Origin: an uncultured Alphaproteobacteria bacterium
GTDB taxonomy: Bacteria > Pseudomonadota > Alphaproteobacteria > Rhodobacterales > Rhodobacteraceae
Length of the DNA stretch: 46,033 nucleotides
Direction of reading: 5' to 3'
Assembly (NCBI GenBank): GCA_902584635.1
Contig: CACIAQ010000011.1
Coordinates: 1 to 46,033, forward strand
Shown here: positions 31,284 through 40,227 of the stretch, one piece after another
Position numbering within the stretch: the stretch's first letter is position 1
How the letters are laid out: every line of letters starts with the position of its first letter
The notes under the pieces: generated by a model
Databases searched by the model: none
The model's input: only the letters and a program-made list of their open reading frames with translations
Told to the model about the DNA's origin: nothing
Translations under genes and position numbers: made by a program

Positions 31284-32789
31284 TTGTTAAAAAACAAAAT
31301 CAAAAGTATCAGTAATGATAAATTACCGGTCCAAAATAAACTCAACCTAGGGTCTTATGAAAATATAATGGAAAAACACTCATTAAAAGAAATTGTTGGA
31401 CTAGTGAAAAATAGAAAAGTTTCAGAGAAAGAGCTATTACAGCACTATTTTTCCAGAATAAAAAAATTCAACCCCGTTCTTAATGCGCTTGTTTCTCTCA
31501 GGAGCATAGATGAAGTTTTTCATGATCTTGAAAACTTAAAAGATCTTTCCGTTCAAAAAAAAACAAAAAGTCTTTTTGGCATTCCTCTAGCTGTAAAAGA
31601 TTTGATTGATGTTAAAGGTCTACCAACAACTTATGGAGTGCCGAAATATAAAAATAATGTAGCAAAAAAAAATAGTATTATTGTTGATCGATTGATTGGT
31701 AGTGGCGCTCTAATAATTGGAAAAACAAATACGCCTGAGTGGGGGCTTGGGTCGCAAACATTTAATAGAGCTTTTGGTTTTACCGCTAATCCTTATGATG
31801 TATCAAAAACTGCTGGTGGCTCTAGTGGTGGAGCGGCAGCGTCTATAGCTGCTGATTTAATTCCGATAGCTGATGGCTCTGACATGATGGGCTCATGCAG
31901 AAATCCAGCTGCTTTCTGCAATTTATATGGGTTTAGGCCAACACCGGGGCTTATACCTGAGGAAAGATCCAAGACAAGGCACAAAAAGTTACCGATTTTA
32001 TCAACTTTAGGAGCTTTAGCAAAAACACCTGAAGATTTGGGTTACTTCCTCGATATTGTATCGGGTTCACATGAATCCGACCCTTTTTCATTTGATTTAG
32101 ATTGCTCATTTGATGATGTAAATCTCAGTGATGAAAAATTGCATGAAAGAAAAATTGCCTGGTTGAACACGTTAGGTGGTTACTACCCGGTTGAAGAAGA
32201 AATACTGGAACAATGTAAGAAAACTCTTTTTTCTCTAACCTTAAACAAAGTTGATGTCGAAGAAATAGAGCTGGAAGCCAACCCGTATTATTTGAGCAAT
32301 AGCTGGAAAGTATTACGATCAAAAAGTTTATATGACGAATTTATAAATTATAATCTGAGCTCAGGTGAAAAAATCCTCACCGTCGATTGGGAAATTAAAA
32401 ACGGTCAAGTAGTTAAAGAAAAGGATCTTGAACAGGCACTAGTATGGAGATCACTGTGGAAAAATGAAGTTAATTCGATTTTTAAAAAATATAATTATTT
32501 GGCATTGCCAGTTGCACAGGTGTATCCCTTCAATAAAGACATTCCTTATCCTTCTAGCATTAATGGTAAACAGATGGAGACATATCATCAGTGGATGGAT
32601 ATTGTGGTTTTACCAAGTATTCTGGGGCTGCCAACTATCTCAGTTCCTGTGGGTTTAAGTAAAAATGGACTGCCCATGGGAATGCAAATAATAGGAAAAA
32701 GAAAATCCGATATAGATTTAATTGCGTTCGCAAAAAAATATGAGACCATATTCTCTTACTCAAAAATAGTTCCGCAAAAATTTAATTAG
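31284..32789 (+). CDS. Amidase (amidase-signature family)
   Basis: 501 residues. The Ser-cisSer-Lys triad is visible: Lys105 in 'LAVKDLIDVKG', cis-Ser180 in 'AGGSSGGAAASIAAD' and nucleophile Ser204 in 'GSDMMGSCRNPAAF'. The spacing (75 and 24 residues) is the same as in fatty-acid amide hydrolase. It hydrolyses an amide to acid plus ammonia or amine; the substrate is unknown. The first 29 residues look unconserved, and the ATG at 31371 ('MEKHSLKEIV') is a likely alternative start. It is transcribed away from the acyl-CoA dehydrogenase operon, which might use the acid it releases. Confidence 0.87.
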   Translation: MLKNKIKSISNDKLPVQNKLNLGSYENIMEKHSLKEIVGLVKNRKVSEKELLQHYFSRIKKFNPVLNALVSLRSIDEVFHDLENLKDLSVQKKTKSLFGIPLAVKDLIDVKGLPTTYGVPKYKNNVAKKNSIIVDRLIGSGALIIGKTNTPEWGLGSQTFNRAFGFTANPYDVSKTAGGSSGGAAASIAADLIPIADGSDMMGSCRNPAAFCNLYGFRPTPGLIPEERSKTRHKKLPILSTLGALAKTPEDLGYFLDIVSGSHESDPFSFDLDCSFDDVNLSDEKLHERKIAWLNTLGGYYPVEEEILEQCKKTLFSLTLNKVDVEEIELEANPYYLSNSWKVLRSKSLYDEFINYNLSSGEKILTVDWEIKNGQVVKEKDLEQALVWRSLWKNEVNSIFKKYNYLALPVAQVYPFNKDIPYPSSINGKQMETYHQWMDIVVLPSILGLPTISVPVGLSKNGLPMGMQIIGKRKSDIDLIAFAKKYETIFSYSKIVPQKFN

Positions 32790-32890
32790 GTGTGTTTATT
32801 TTTTGAATTAAATAATAGTATCAATAAGTCTATTGTTTAAATTTATTCTAAGTGTATTTAACAGATTTATTTTTGTAATTTAAAAGGGCA

Positions 32891-34174
32891 TTGAACTTCA
32901 TGAATTTCCAAGATTTTTTCAATCCTGATAGGGTCGTAGATTTAAGCTTTTTTAATTTTGAGAACGCTATTACTGCTTGTTACTATGCAGATAAGGATTT
33001 GAAAGTAAAAAAGGTCAACAAAAACTTCAAAGGGTTTTTCCCGGTTCTAGGCAATGTTAAAGATGCGTACTTCCCAGACATTTTAAAGCAGCTAGGTGTA
33101 ACAGACGAACAGATACAACTTTTTGAGGATGAAATCCACAATAAGGGCTCTATTTTAATCCCAAAGGTCAAGATTATTATTGATGATAAAGAGAGACTTT
33201 TTTCGCTACTTTCAACAAAAACAAAAAATTCTGATTTTGAGTACTTAAACGGAATTCAAGGTCAATTCGTAGATAGAACGAATGAACATAAGTTAACTAA
33301 GCAACGAGACTTACTTATAGAAGGGCAATTAAAAGATAAACAAATAATTGAAGAAAAAAGTAAAAAACTCGAAAGCTTGGCAACTAGGCTGGCTAAATAT
33401 CTATCTCCTCAAATTTATAAGAATATTTTTGAGGAAGAAAAAGACCAGGGTGTTTCTCATAGCAGAAAGAACTTAACAGTATTTTTTTCTGATATCGTAA
33501 GTTTTACTGATTTAACTGATAAAATGGAGCCTGAAAAACTTGCGCTGATCATAAATTCCTATTTGTCAGAGATGTCAACAATAGCGATTAAATATGGCGG
33601 CACCATTGATAAATTTATTGGAGATGCTCTAATGGTTTTTTTTGGTGATCCAGAGACCCTTGGAGAAACTGATGACGCTCTAAAGTGTATAGAAATGGCC
33701 ATAGCTATGCAGGAAAGAGTAAAGGAATTGCAATCACATTGGAGGGGCTTAGGAGCAGTTGAGGGTATATCAGTTAGGATGGGAGTTTCAAATGGGTTTT
33801 GTACTGTAGGGAACTTTGGTTCCGATTTACGATTAGATTATACGATACTTGGAAGCCCAGTTAATCTTGCTGCAAGACTACAGTCAATGGCCGAAGTTGA
33901 TGATTTGCTTGTTGATGAGAACACAAAAAATCTTATTTCAACTGAAGTAGAAACTGAGTTCGTAAAAGAATTTACACCCAAAGGATTTGTTAGGCCAATT
34001 GGGATTTTTAAGGTGAAAAAATTAAAGTCTCATAAGCAAGATAAAATAAAATTATCGCATAAAGGAAAAAGAGTTGAAATCAATGTAACCGACAGCTCTG
34101 ATATTCGTGCAGCAATTGAGGAGCTGAAGTCGATCCAAGAGGCGTATGAAAAGCAACTGGCTAAGCAAGATTAA
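32891..34174 (+). CDS. Soluble class III adenylate cyclase with a PAS-like N-terminal domain
   Basis: 427 residues, no membrane segment. Residues about 20-130 resemble a PAS sensor ('AITACYYADKDLKVKKVNKN'). A charged coiled-coil linker (about 130-165) leads to the catalytic domain (about 190-375). Metal Asp201 lies in 'FFSDIVSFTDLTDKM' and Asp245 in 'DKFIGDALMVFFG'; Lys241 favours ATP. 'YTILGSPVNLAARL' gives the transition-state Asn and Arg. A charged tail follows. The likely role is cytoplasmic cAMP synthesis controlled by a ligand, redox or light-type signal on the PAS domain. It stands alone after a 100-bp spacer and converges on the thioesterase gene. Confidence 0.87.
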   Translation: MNFMNFQDFFNPDRVVDLSFFNFENAITACYYADKDLKVKKVNKNFKGFFPVLGNVKDAYFPDILKQLGVTDEQIQLFEDEIHNKGSILIPKVKIIIDDKERLFSLLSTKTKNSDFEYLNGIQGQFVDRTNEHKLTKQRDLLIEGQLKDKQIIEEKSKKLESLATRLAKYLSPQIYKNIFEEEKDQGVSHSRKNLTVFFSDIVSFTDLTDKMEPEKLALIINSYLSEMSTIAIKYGGTIDKFIGDALMVFFGDPETLGETDDALKCIEMAIAMQERVKELQSHWRGLGAVEGISVRMGVSNGFCTVGNFGSDLRLDYTILGSPVNLAARLQSMAEVDDLLVDENTKNLISTEVETEFVKEFTPKGFVRPIGIFKVKKLKSHKQDKIKLSHKGKRVEINVTDSSDIRAAIEELKSIQEAYEKQLAKQD

Positions 34175-34190
34175 CTGAAGACACTAGTTT

Positions 34191-34634
34191 TTAGTTGCTG
34201 CGTAGTTTTTCAGACACCTTACTGGTTGCCTTTATCGTCACTAGAGCAGTAGCCGTTAATATTTTCTTTTCGTTCTTGATAGTATAGACTTTTGTTTCTC
34301 CATGGAAAATACTTCGGCCTCCTTGTAAAATTTTCGCTTCCGCAACTAGTTTTTCTCCATCTGCAATGTCAAGAAAATTAATTTTGAATTCAATTGTAAG
34401 GGGCTCTTTCTCTTTATCCATTAATGTCATTGCAGCAAATCCAGCAGCATTATCAGCTATAGCTCCAGAAACTCCTCCATGAAATAAACCGTGTTGCTGA
34501 GTAATATTATTTTGATACACAACTTCTATCGATGCTCGCCCAGGAGATATTTTGGAGAGTGTAGCCCCTATATAAGGCATTAGAGGTTGATTTAAGAAAG
34601 ATGCTCTGAGTTCCTGCTCATTTCTATTATCCAT
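34191..34634 (-). CDS. PaaI-family hotdog thioesterase
   Basis: 147 residues. 'NITQQHGLFHGGVSGAIADN' holds the HGG...D/N motif of the PaaI/YbgC-type hotdog fold, followed by the long central helix 'AGFAAMTLMDKE' and closing strands. It hydrolyses acyl- or aryl-CoA thioesters, perhaps to rescue CoA during catabolism. It starts 3 bp after the stop of the AhpD-like gene, so the two are translationally linked. Confidence 0.85.
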   Translation of the reverse strand: MDNRNEQELRASFLNQPLMPYIGATLSKISPGRASIEVVYQNNITQQHGLFHGGVSGAIADNAAGFAAMTLMDKEKEPLTIEFKINFLDIADGEKLVAEAKILQGGRSIFHGETKVYTIKNEKKILTATALVTIKATSKVSEKLRSN

Positions 34635-34637
34635 TCT

Positions 34638-35237
34638 TTAAATCCTATGTTTCCCAGCTGTCCAATTAGTATTTTCCATAAGATGTTCTTTCCCTTTTTC
34701 ATTCGGCAAATCTTCTAAAGCAGAACCCATACTGTCATTCCAACGATTGAGAAAACCGAACAAAGCAATTACGCCCATAATTTCGACAATATCATAATCG
34801 TCCCAATATTTTTTTAATTGAGATACTTCTTTTTCTGTAACCTTGTTAGGAACAGATGCAGACGCGAAAGCGAAGTCCAGAGCAGCTTTTTCAGCATTTG
34901 AAAACGCTGAAGAGTTTTTATAATTCCAAACCTCTTTCAACCTTTTTTTTGTGCAGCCAAAGCGTTCAGCTCCCAAAATAGTATGAGCTTGGCAATAAAG
35001 ACACCCTGAGGTAAAACTTGATACATATCCAATAAGTCGTTTAAACTCTGGGGTAACTTTCCCTTTGCATTCCATTACAGCCTTATTGAGATCTGTAAAT
35101 GCATCGGCTATTTTGGGGTGGTAACTCATAGTCTTAATTGAGCTCGGTATAACACCAAGTGGACCTTTAAAGAACTGAATCTTTCCTAACAGATTTGGGT
35201 CAATATCATTTTCATTTAGTGGTTCTACTAATTCCAT
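34638..35237 (-). CDS. Carboxymuconolactone decarboxylase/AhpD-family protein
   Basis: About 199 residues. 'VSSFTSGCLYCQAHTILGAE' carries the CxxC...H motif of AhpD-like peroxidase-related proteins, and the all-helical pattern fits. Such proteins act as alkylhydroperoxidases or reductase partners; the CxxC pair is the redox centre. ATG 35237 is chosen because a full GGAGG site lies about 7 nt upstream; a TTG four codons earlier overlaps the site. It is followed directly by the thioesterase gene. Confidence 0.82.
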   Translation of the reverse strand: MELVEPLNENDIDPNLLGKIQFFKGPLGVIPSSIKTMSYHPKIADAFTDLNKAVMECKGKVTPEFKRLIGYVSSFTSGCLYCQAHTILGAERFGCTKKRLKEVWNYKNSSAFSNAEKAALDFAFASASVPNKVTEKEVSQLKKYWDDYDIVEIMGVIALFGFLNRWNDSMGSALEDLPNEKGKEHLMENTNWTAGKHRI

Positions 35238-35356
35238 TATTTCCTCCAAGTATTATTCATAAGATGCTTTTCAAAAAAAAATTATTTCAGAATAAATTAA
35301 AAATAGCACTAAATTAAATCTCTTATTATTTATCTAATGTACATAAAACACAGACT

Positions 35357-35540
35357 TGGTATATGATCACTGTGTTGGGTTTGTGATACCGATTTATTTA
35401 AAACCTCATTTATTTTTTACTTTATTTGAATGCAAAATTGCGAACGAGGAAATTTGGAAATAGGTTCCCCTCATACATAGGTTTGGGTTTATATTGGGAG
35501 TATGAGGGGACTGTATGGCTGCAAAACACATGCCATAAAT
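35357..35540 (+). promoter_or_regulatory. Hairpin-rich leader upstream of the acidic-sugar operon
   Basis: The gap 35238-35651 has no gene but three inverted repeats in order. ATCAC/GTGAT (35366-35370 with 35383-35387) is flanked by GGT/ACC. A perfect 11-bp repeat TCCCCTCATAC/GTATGAGGGGA (35466-35476 with 35500-35510) follows. The last is TATGGC/GCCATA (35514-35519 with 35532-35537). They lie about 110-290 nt before the aminotransferase start. This could be a 5' leader with regulatory RNA structure, a small RNA, or a protein-binding palindrome. The strand is inferred from the downstream operon. Confidence 0.4.
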
Positions 35541-35651
35541 GATAATAACACATCTATTAGTGAAAAAAAATCATAGTTTTTTACCATCTCAGGTTACTTT
35601 TCTTTTATACTTAATATTATTAATATGTTGTCATGAAAGCAGGAGTTAAAT

Positions 35652-36794
35652 TTGCCCGGATTCGAGGTAATAGACGAAAAAGAGAAAAAAGCAATTTCAA
35701 GGATCTTTGATGAAGGGAAAGTTTTCTTTGCTCATGGTTTTGATAAAAAAAGGAAACATTACCATGTTAGAGAGTTTGAACAAGAGTTGAAAACTGTTTT
35801 CAGCCCAAAAATGGCTGACGTTTTGTGTGTTTCATCTGGCACAGCTGCAATTAAAGTGGCTCTAAAAGCTCTAGGTGTGGGAAAAGGTGATGAGGTTATT
35901 ACACAGTCCTTTAATTTCATTGCGACAGTTGAAGCAATTATTGACACTGGTGCAAATGTTGTTTTTACAGATATAGATGATACACTTAATATGTGTCCCA
36001 AAAATTTAGAAAGTTTAATTTCCAAAAAAACAAAAGCTATAATTCCTGTTCATATGCTGGGTGTACCAGCGGAAATGATATTAATTAATAGGATTGGCAA
36101 AAGAAATAAAATTCCAGTAGTTGAGGATGCATGCGAAGCGATTGGGGCCAAGGTTGCCGGCAAATATGTAGGGGGCTTGAGTGAATTTGGTGTTTTTAGT
36201 TTCGACTTTGGTAAAATGATTACTACCGGTGAAGGTGGAGCTCTGTTTTCCAAGAAGAAAAGCGATGGAAAAAACGCTAGAATGTATCATGATCATGGCC
36301 ACAAAAATATTCCTAATCTGCCAAGAGGGTTAGATCATGCTGGGTTGATAGGGTTTAATTACAGAATGACAGAAATAAGTGGAGCATTTGGAAAGGTCCA
36401 GCTAAAAAAATTCCCTAGTATTTTAAGAGATTCAAAAAAGAGATACCACGCCCTCGAAAAATGTATTTACCACAAAGACATAAAATTTAGACATGTTTAT
36501 TCAGGGAGCGAACCCAACTATGATACTTTTGTGATATCTATCGAAAATAAAAAATTACGTAACCAAGTGATAAGTTTACTAAACAAAGCTGGCTTTGGTA
36601 CAAAAAATTTACCTGATGCATTTAACTGGCATTGTGCATATTTTTGGGAACATGTTGACAAAAACATTAGGAATAAAGAGGTAAAAAGTTGCTATGATAG
36701 ATTGCTTAAATGCGTTGCGATCCCGATTTTAGTATCGAAGTCAATTAAAGATTACAAAAAAATTGCCAGTGATATTAATGAATGCTCTGAATGA
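35652..36794 (+). CDS. DegT/DnrJ/EryC1/StrS aminotransferase, KdnA-like
   Basis: 380 residues. PLP motifs: 'CVSSGTAAIKVAL', 'VVEDACEAIGAKVAGKYVGG' and the Schiff-base lysine in 'FSFDFGKMITTGEGGALF'. Several features recall the Shewanella KdnA (8-amino-3,8-dideoxy-manno-octulosonate transaminase): the start MPGFE, 'VHMLG', 'MYHDHGHKNIP', 'GFNYRMTEISGAFG' and 'NWHCAYFWEH'. This is from memory and needs alignment. It would transfer an amino group onto a keto or aldehyde sugar. The start is TTG 35652, with AGGAG about 7 nt upstream. It is the first gene of a three-gene operon whose reading frames overlap. Confidence 0.85.
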   Translation: MPGFEVIDEKEKKAISRIFDEGKVFFAHGFDKKRKHYHVREFEQELKTVFSPKMADVLCVSSGTAAIKVALKALGVGKGDEVITQSFNFIATVEAIIDTGANVVFTDIDDTLNMCPKNLESLISKKTKAIIPVHMLGVPAEMILINRIGKRNKIPVVEDACEAIGAKVAGKYVGGLSEFGVFSFDFGKMITTGEGGALFSKKKSDGKNARMYHDHGHKNIPNLPRGLDHAGLIGFNYRMTEISGAFGKVQLKKFPSILRDSKKRYHALEKCIYHKDIKFRHVYSGSEPNYDTFVISIENKKLRNQVISLLNKAGFGTKNLPDAFNWHCAYFWEHVDKNIRNKEVKSCYDRLLKCVAIPILVSKSIKDYKKIASDINECSE

Positions 36795-37578
36795 AAAATT
36801 AGTTATAGTCATTCCCGCTCGTAAAAATTCAAAAAGGCTCAAAAATAAGAACTTTAAGAATTTTTTTGGGTTTCCTTTATTTGAGTGGAGTTTAGCAGCG
36901 GGTTTACTTTTAAAGCAACAGCTGAGTGGGTTAAGAGAAATTTTAGTAGTTTGCACCAGTGATGATGATCGTATTTTAGATTTAATAAAACAGAAATATT
37001 CGTCCAGTGTTCTAGCGGTCAGGAGGAAACCAGAACTTTCTGATGATAATGCAATTCTATCCGATGTCATATTTGATTGTATCTACAGGCTATCTGAGCT
37101 ACACGTGATCCGTTTAGATGACTACTTAGCTGGCAGCTTTATATTGTTGCAACCGACATCACCTATTAGACTGAAGGATGATTTAGTCTCTTTTTGTAGA
37201 CAAATTAAGAACTTAGGGAATAGTCTTTCTATGGTATCTGTAAATAATAATTACAGCTCAGTAAAAGATATCTATGAGATAATTAAATTTAGCGAAGTAA
37301 AATCAGATTTTTTGTTAGGCCACATAGGTAAAAAATTGCTTAAAGTGCGTGACACTAAAAAAGATAGCAATTCAGCTTTTGTCGATGGAAGTTTGTATTT
37401 CGGTTTAATGTCTATGCTAAGAGAAAAAGGCTTCATGCCTGCAGCCAAAACCTTGGCTTTTCCTCTCTCGATTAAGCGCTCAATAGATATTGATACGGAA
37501 GAGGAGTTTGACGATGCATTAGTGTTGATCAGAGAGTTACAAAATTTGGGAATAGAGTATGTCTCACCAAAGATATGA
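36763..37578 (+). CDS. neuA: CMP-nonulosonic acid (sialic acid-type) cytidylyltransferase
   Basis: 271 residues. The nucleotide-binding signature 'VIPARKNSKRLKNKNFKNFF' lies near the N-terminus, then 'VVCTSDDDRILDL', 'LLQPTSPIRLKDDL' and a late 'IDIDTEEEFDDAL'. These mark the CMP-sialate/CMP-Kdo synthetase superfamily, closest in style to NeuA. It activates a nonulosonic acid with CTP. Its start overlaps the aminotransferase gene by 32 bp (ATG 36763) or 17 bp (ATG 36778). It overlaps the GMC gene by 20 bp, indicating coupled translation. NeuB and NeuC are encoded convergently next door. Confidence 0.82.
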   Translation: MPVILMNALNEKLVIVIPARKNSKRLKNKNFKNFFGFPLFEWSLAAGLLLKQQLSGLREILVVCTSDDDRILDLIKQKYSSSVLAVRRKPELSDDNAILSDVIFDCIYRLSELHVIRLDDYLAGSFILLQPTSPIRLKDDLVSFCRQIKNLGNSLSMVSVNNNYSSVKDIYEIIKFSEVKSDFLLGHIGKKLLKVRDTKKDSNSAFVDGSLYFGLMSMLREKGFMPAAKTLAFPLSIKRSIDIDTEEEFDDALVLIRELQNLGIEYVSPKI

Positions 37579-39103
37579 TTTAGCGATTGTTGGTGCTGGA
37601 ACAGCTGGTCTTGAAATTGCAAAAAATGCTAGTAGGTCAGGTTTTAAGGTGTGTTTAATAGAGCAGGGATACTCTGAAGGTAATAGCTATCTAAATAAAA
37701 TACCGTTATTATCAGGAAAATTACTGCAAAATGATAAACATTGTTTAAGCTTTATATCCAAAAAACAAACTGGCTTAGGAGATAGAGAATTGCCTATTCT
37801 CCAGGGAATTGGTTTTGGTGGTTCAAGCTTAATTAATGGAAATGTTTCATACTTAGGTTTCGAGAAACGCTTCAAAGAGGTTTTTTCTTTATGGCCAAAA
37901 AATATGTTCCAGAGAGTTAAGAAGCTGATATATCATAATACAAATTTTTCTTATAATAGAGAGTATGGGTATTCAGATGATCTAACTAATATTTTTTGTA
38001 AAACTCTAAACAAGATTGCAGTTCCTGAGGTTGCGGATTTAGATAATTTTATAGAAGGATGGGCAAAAATTCATCTAAATATTAAGGGATCAAAGAGATA
38101 TAATTTTTCAAATGATTTCAAAGAAAATGCAAAACACCAAAATATTGAAAAGCTAGCAAATACACGAGCGATTAAGATCTTTTTTAAAGACAACCATGCT
38201 TCAGGCATTGAGTGTGAAAATTTAATATCTAAGGCTAAAGTTGTTGTTAATGCAAAAAAAATTATTCTTTCGGCAGGCACAATATTTTCACCTTTAATTT
38301 TGATGCGGTCGGGGATCGGAGACAAAAAAAACGTTTATAAAGCAGGCGCCCCTTTAATGATACAGCAAGAACATGTAGGGAAACATTTAAAAGATCATGC
38401 AAATTTCAGGATTGAATTCGATTGTATGGGGTTCGATACGCTTAACCAAAAAACACGCGGGTTGAAATTATTTTTTGAATTTGTTAAATATATTGCTTCA
38501 AAAAATTCGATCTTTAAAAGTCCAGGTGCCACTCTTGCCTGGAATAAAACAAGTTTCAATAAGGAAGCTAGTATAAACGACTTGGTGAGGTATCATCTAG
38601 TGCATTTTACGCAAGAAAGAAGCTTATTATCGTCCAAGGGTATTAGATTTCAAAAAGATCAGCGAGCATCACTGGGGTGCTTTCAAGTTTTTCCGAGATC
38701 GGAAGGATCTATCTCTTTTGATAATAAAAATGAGATACAAATTGATCCAAACTATTTGTCGAACAAATATGATATAGAACTTTCTTACAAAGCTTTTCAA
38801 AGCGCCATCCATCTCTTGAAAAAAGTGGGCTTTGCTAAAAGTGGAAAATATTTTATTAATGACGATATAAAAAGAAATATTGGGTCTGAAACGTTTTCTG
38901 GATACCATCTGATAGGAACTAATAGAATGAGCAAAAATAAAAATAGTGGAGTAGTTGATGAAAGTTTTAAAGTATTCGGGACCAACAATCTATATGTCTG
39001 TGACGCATCGATATTTCCTGATTTCGTTTCAACGCATCAATATTTGCCTACTTTAGCAGCAAGTAAGATTTTTTGTTTAAAACAAGGTTTTCTCAATGAT
39101 TAG
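37559..39103 (+). CDS. GMC-family FAD-dependent oxidoreductase
   Basis: 514 residues. FAD-binding 'YDLAIVGAGTAGLEIAKNAS' opens the protein. 'GIGFGGSSLINGNV' is the second glycine-rich GMC segment and 'LSAGTIFSPLILMRSGIG' the GMC signature 2. The C-terminus has 'GYHLIGTNRMS' and 'NNLYVCDASIFPDFVSTHQY', the usual catalytic and FAD-closing region with its His. GMC enzymes oxidise alcohols, often of sugars. Placed in frame-overlap with an aminotransferase and a CMP-sugar synthetase, it may oxidise a sugar hydroxyl to a carbonyl for amination. Its 3' end overlaps the end of neuC by 11 bp. Confidence 0.85.
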   Translation: MSHQRYDLAIVGAGTAGLEIAKNASRSGFKVCLIEQGYSEGNSYLNKIPLLSGKLLQNDKHCLSFISKKQTGLGDRELPILQGIGFGGSSLINGNVSYLGFEKRFKEVFSLWPKNMFQRVKKLIYHNTNFSYNREYGYSDDLTNIFCKTLNKIAVPEVADLDNFIEGWAKIHLNIKGSKRYNFSNDFKENAKHQNIEKLANTRAIKIFFKDNHASGIECENLISKAKVVVNAKKIILSAGTIFSPLILMRSGIGDKKNVYKAGAPLMIQQEHVGKHLKDHANFRIEFDCMGFDTLNQKTRGLKLFFEFVKYIASKNSIFKSPGATLAWNKTSFNKEASINDLVRYHLVHFTQERSLLSSKGIRFQKDQRASLGCFQVFPRSEGSISFDNKNEIQIDPNYLSNKYDIELSYKAFQSAIHLLKKVGFAKSGKYFINDDIKRNIGSETFSGYHLIGTNRMSKNKNSGVVDESFKVFGTNNLYVCDASIFPDFVSTHQYLPTLAASKIFCLKQGFLND

Positions 39104-40217
39104 TAGTCTCAAAAAATGTTTTCTGTAGATTTAATGCCCAAATTTTTTTATCGTGTAAAATTTTGGTAAATTTTTTTGCAGATTGACCATATCCAAAACT
39201 TTTATCAGGTTCAAAGCGCTTACCCCATTGTTTTTCAACTAGGTTGTCAAGTAGTCCGTTTTTAAAGACATCAAAGTCTTTTATACTTTTTGCTCCACCT
39301 CTTTTAAATTGGCGAGAGCCGATGTTGATCGAAGAAACCCCAAGGAAAGGTGCTTCTCTAACACCCGCTGAACTATTACCTATGATAACTTTAGAATGTT
39401 TTAGTAATGTCGAAAAATATGCAAATCTCATAGAAGGTATCTGTTTGAAATGAGATTTGGGTAATTTTTCAATTGTCTTAAAAATTATTTCACATCCTGG
39501 ATCGTTATTTGGAGCAATAACTACGAAGTTCTTTTTTGTTTTTTTTAAGGCATCACAACAAAATTGGATCTCTTTCTTTAAACTTTCCAATTCTGAGGTA
39601 ACCGAATGAAAAATAAAAATCCCATAGTCATCCCACTCAATATCGTAGTAATTCAAGACTTCGTTGAGCGGAATTGAATTTCTTGCTTTATGTGCATCAA
39701 GTTCTGGAGACCCTAGCACAAAAACTCTATGGGGATGCTCTCCAAGTTTTATAACGCGTTTTTTTGCTGATTTTGAACTTACAAAGTGGACGGTACATAA
39801 CTTTGTATTACAGTGACGATAAACTTCATCGATAGTTCCTGATACTTCTCCTCCTTCGATGTGTGCACTTCTTATGTTCTTTGTTGCACAAACAAGGGAA
39901 GCAGCAACTGCTTCAATTCTATCGCCATGGATCAAAACAAGATCAGGTTTTAAGCGGCTTACATATTCAGAAATTCCAGTAATAGTTCTAGAAAGGATCT
40001 TGTCCGGTGGATCTCCTTCCATCTGGTTGACAAATTCAAATCTTTTGATGTTTTCCATCCTTGAAACTTCTATACTGGTAAGTCCATACTTCTCTAGAAG
40101 ATGCATGCCAGTGACAAAAAAATAAATGCCAAATCCTGCTGATTTTGCGCTAGATGCTAAAGGGGCAAGTTTACCGAAGTCAGCTCTTGTGCCTGTTATG
40201 AATAGCAGTTTTTTCAC
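39093..40217 (-). CDS. neuC: UDP-N-acetylglucosamine 2-epimerase (hydrolysing)
   Basis: 374 residues, GT-B-like epimerase fold. 'LLFITGTRADFGKLAPLA' at the start, 'VLIHGDRIEAVAASLVCATK', 'SAHIEGGEVSGTIDEVYRH' and 'VIGNSSAGVREAPFLG' match the NeuC type; I recall very similar stretches in Campylobacter NeuC1. It converts UDP-GlcNAc to ManNAc plus UDP, the first step to N-acetylneuraminic acid. GTG start 40217, 10 bp after the neuB stop, so neuB-neuC form an operon. It converges on and overlaps the GMC gene by 11 bp. Confidence 0.88.
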   Translation of the reverse strand: MKKLLFITGTRADFGKLAPLASSAKSAGFGIYFFVTGMHLLEKYGLTSIEVSRMENIKRFEFVNQMEGDPPDKILSRTITGISEYVSRLKPDLVLIHGDRIEAVAASLVCATKNIRSAHIEGGEVSGTIDEVYRHCNTKLCTVHFVSSKSAKKRVIKLGEHPHRVFVLGSPELDAHKARNSIPLNEVLNYYDIEWDDYGIFIFHSVTSELESLKKEIQFCCDALKKTKKNFVVIAPNNDPGCEIIFKTIEKLPKSHFKQIPSMRFAYFSTLLKHSKVIIGNSSAGVREAPFLGVSSINIGSRQFKRGGAKSIKDFDVFKNGLLDNLVEKQWGKRFEPDKSFGYGQSAKKFTKILHDKKIWALNLQKTFFETTNH

Positions 40218-40227
40218 ATCAATCTCT

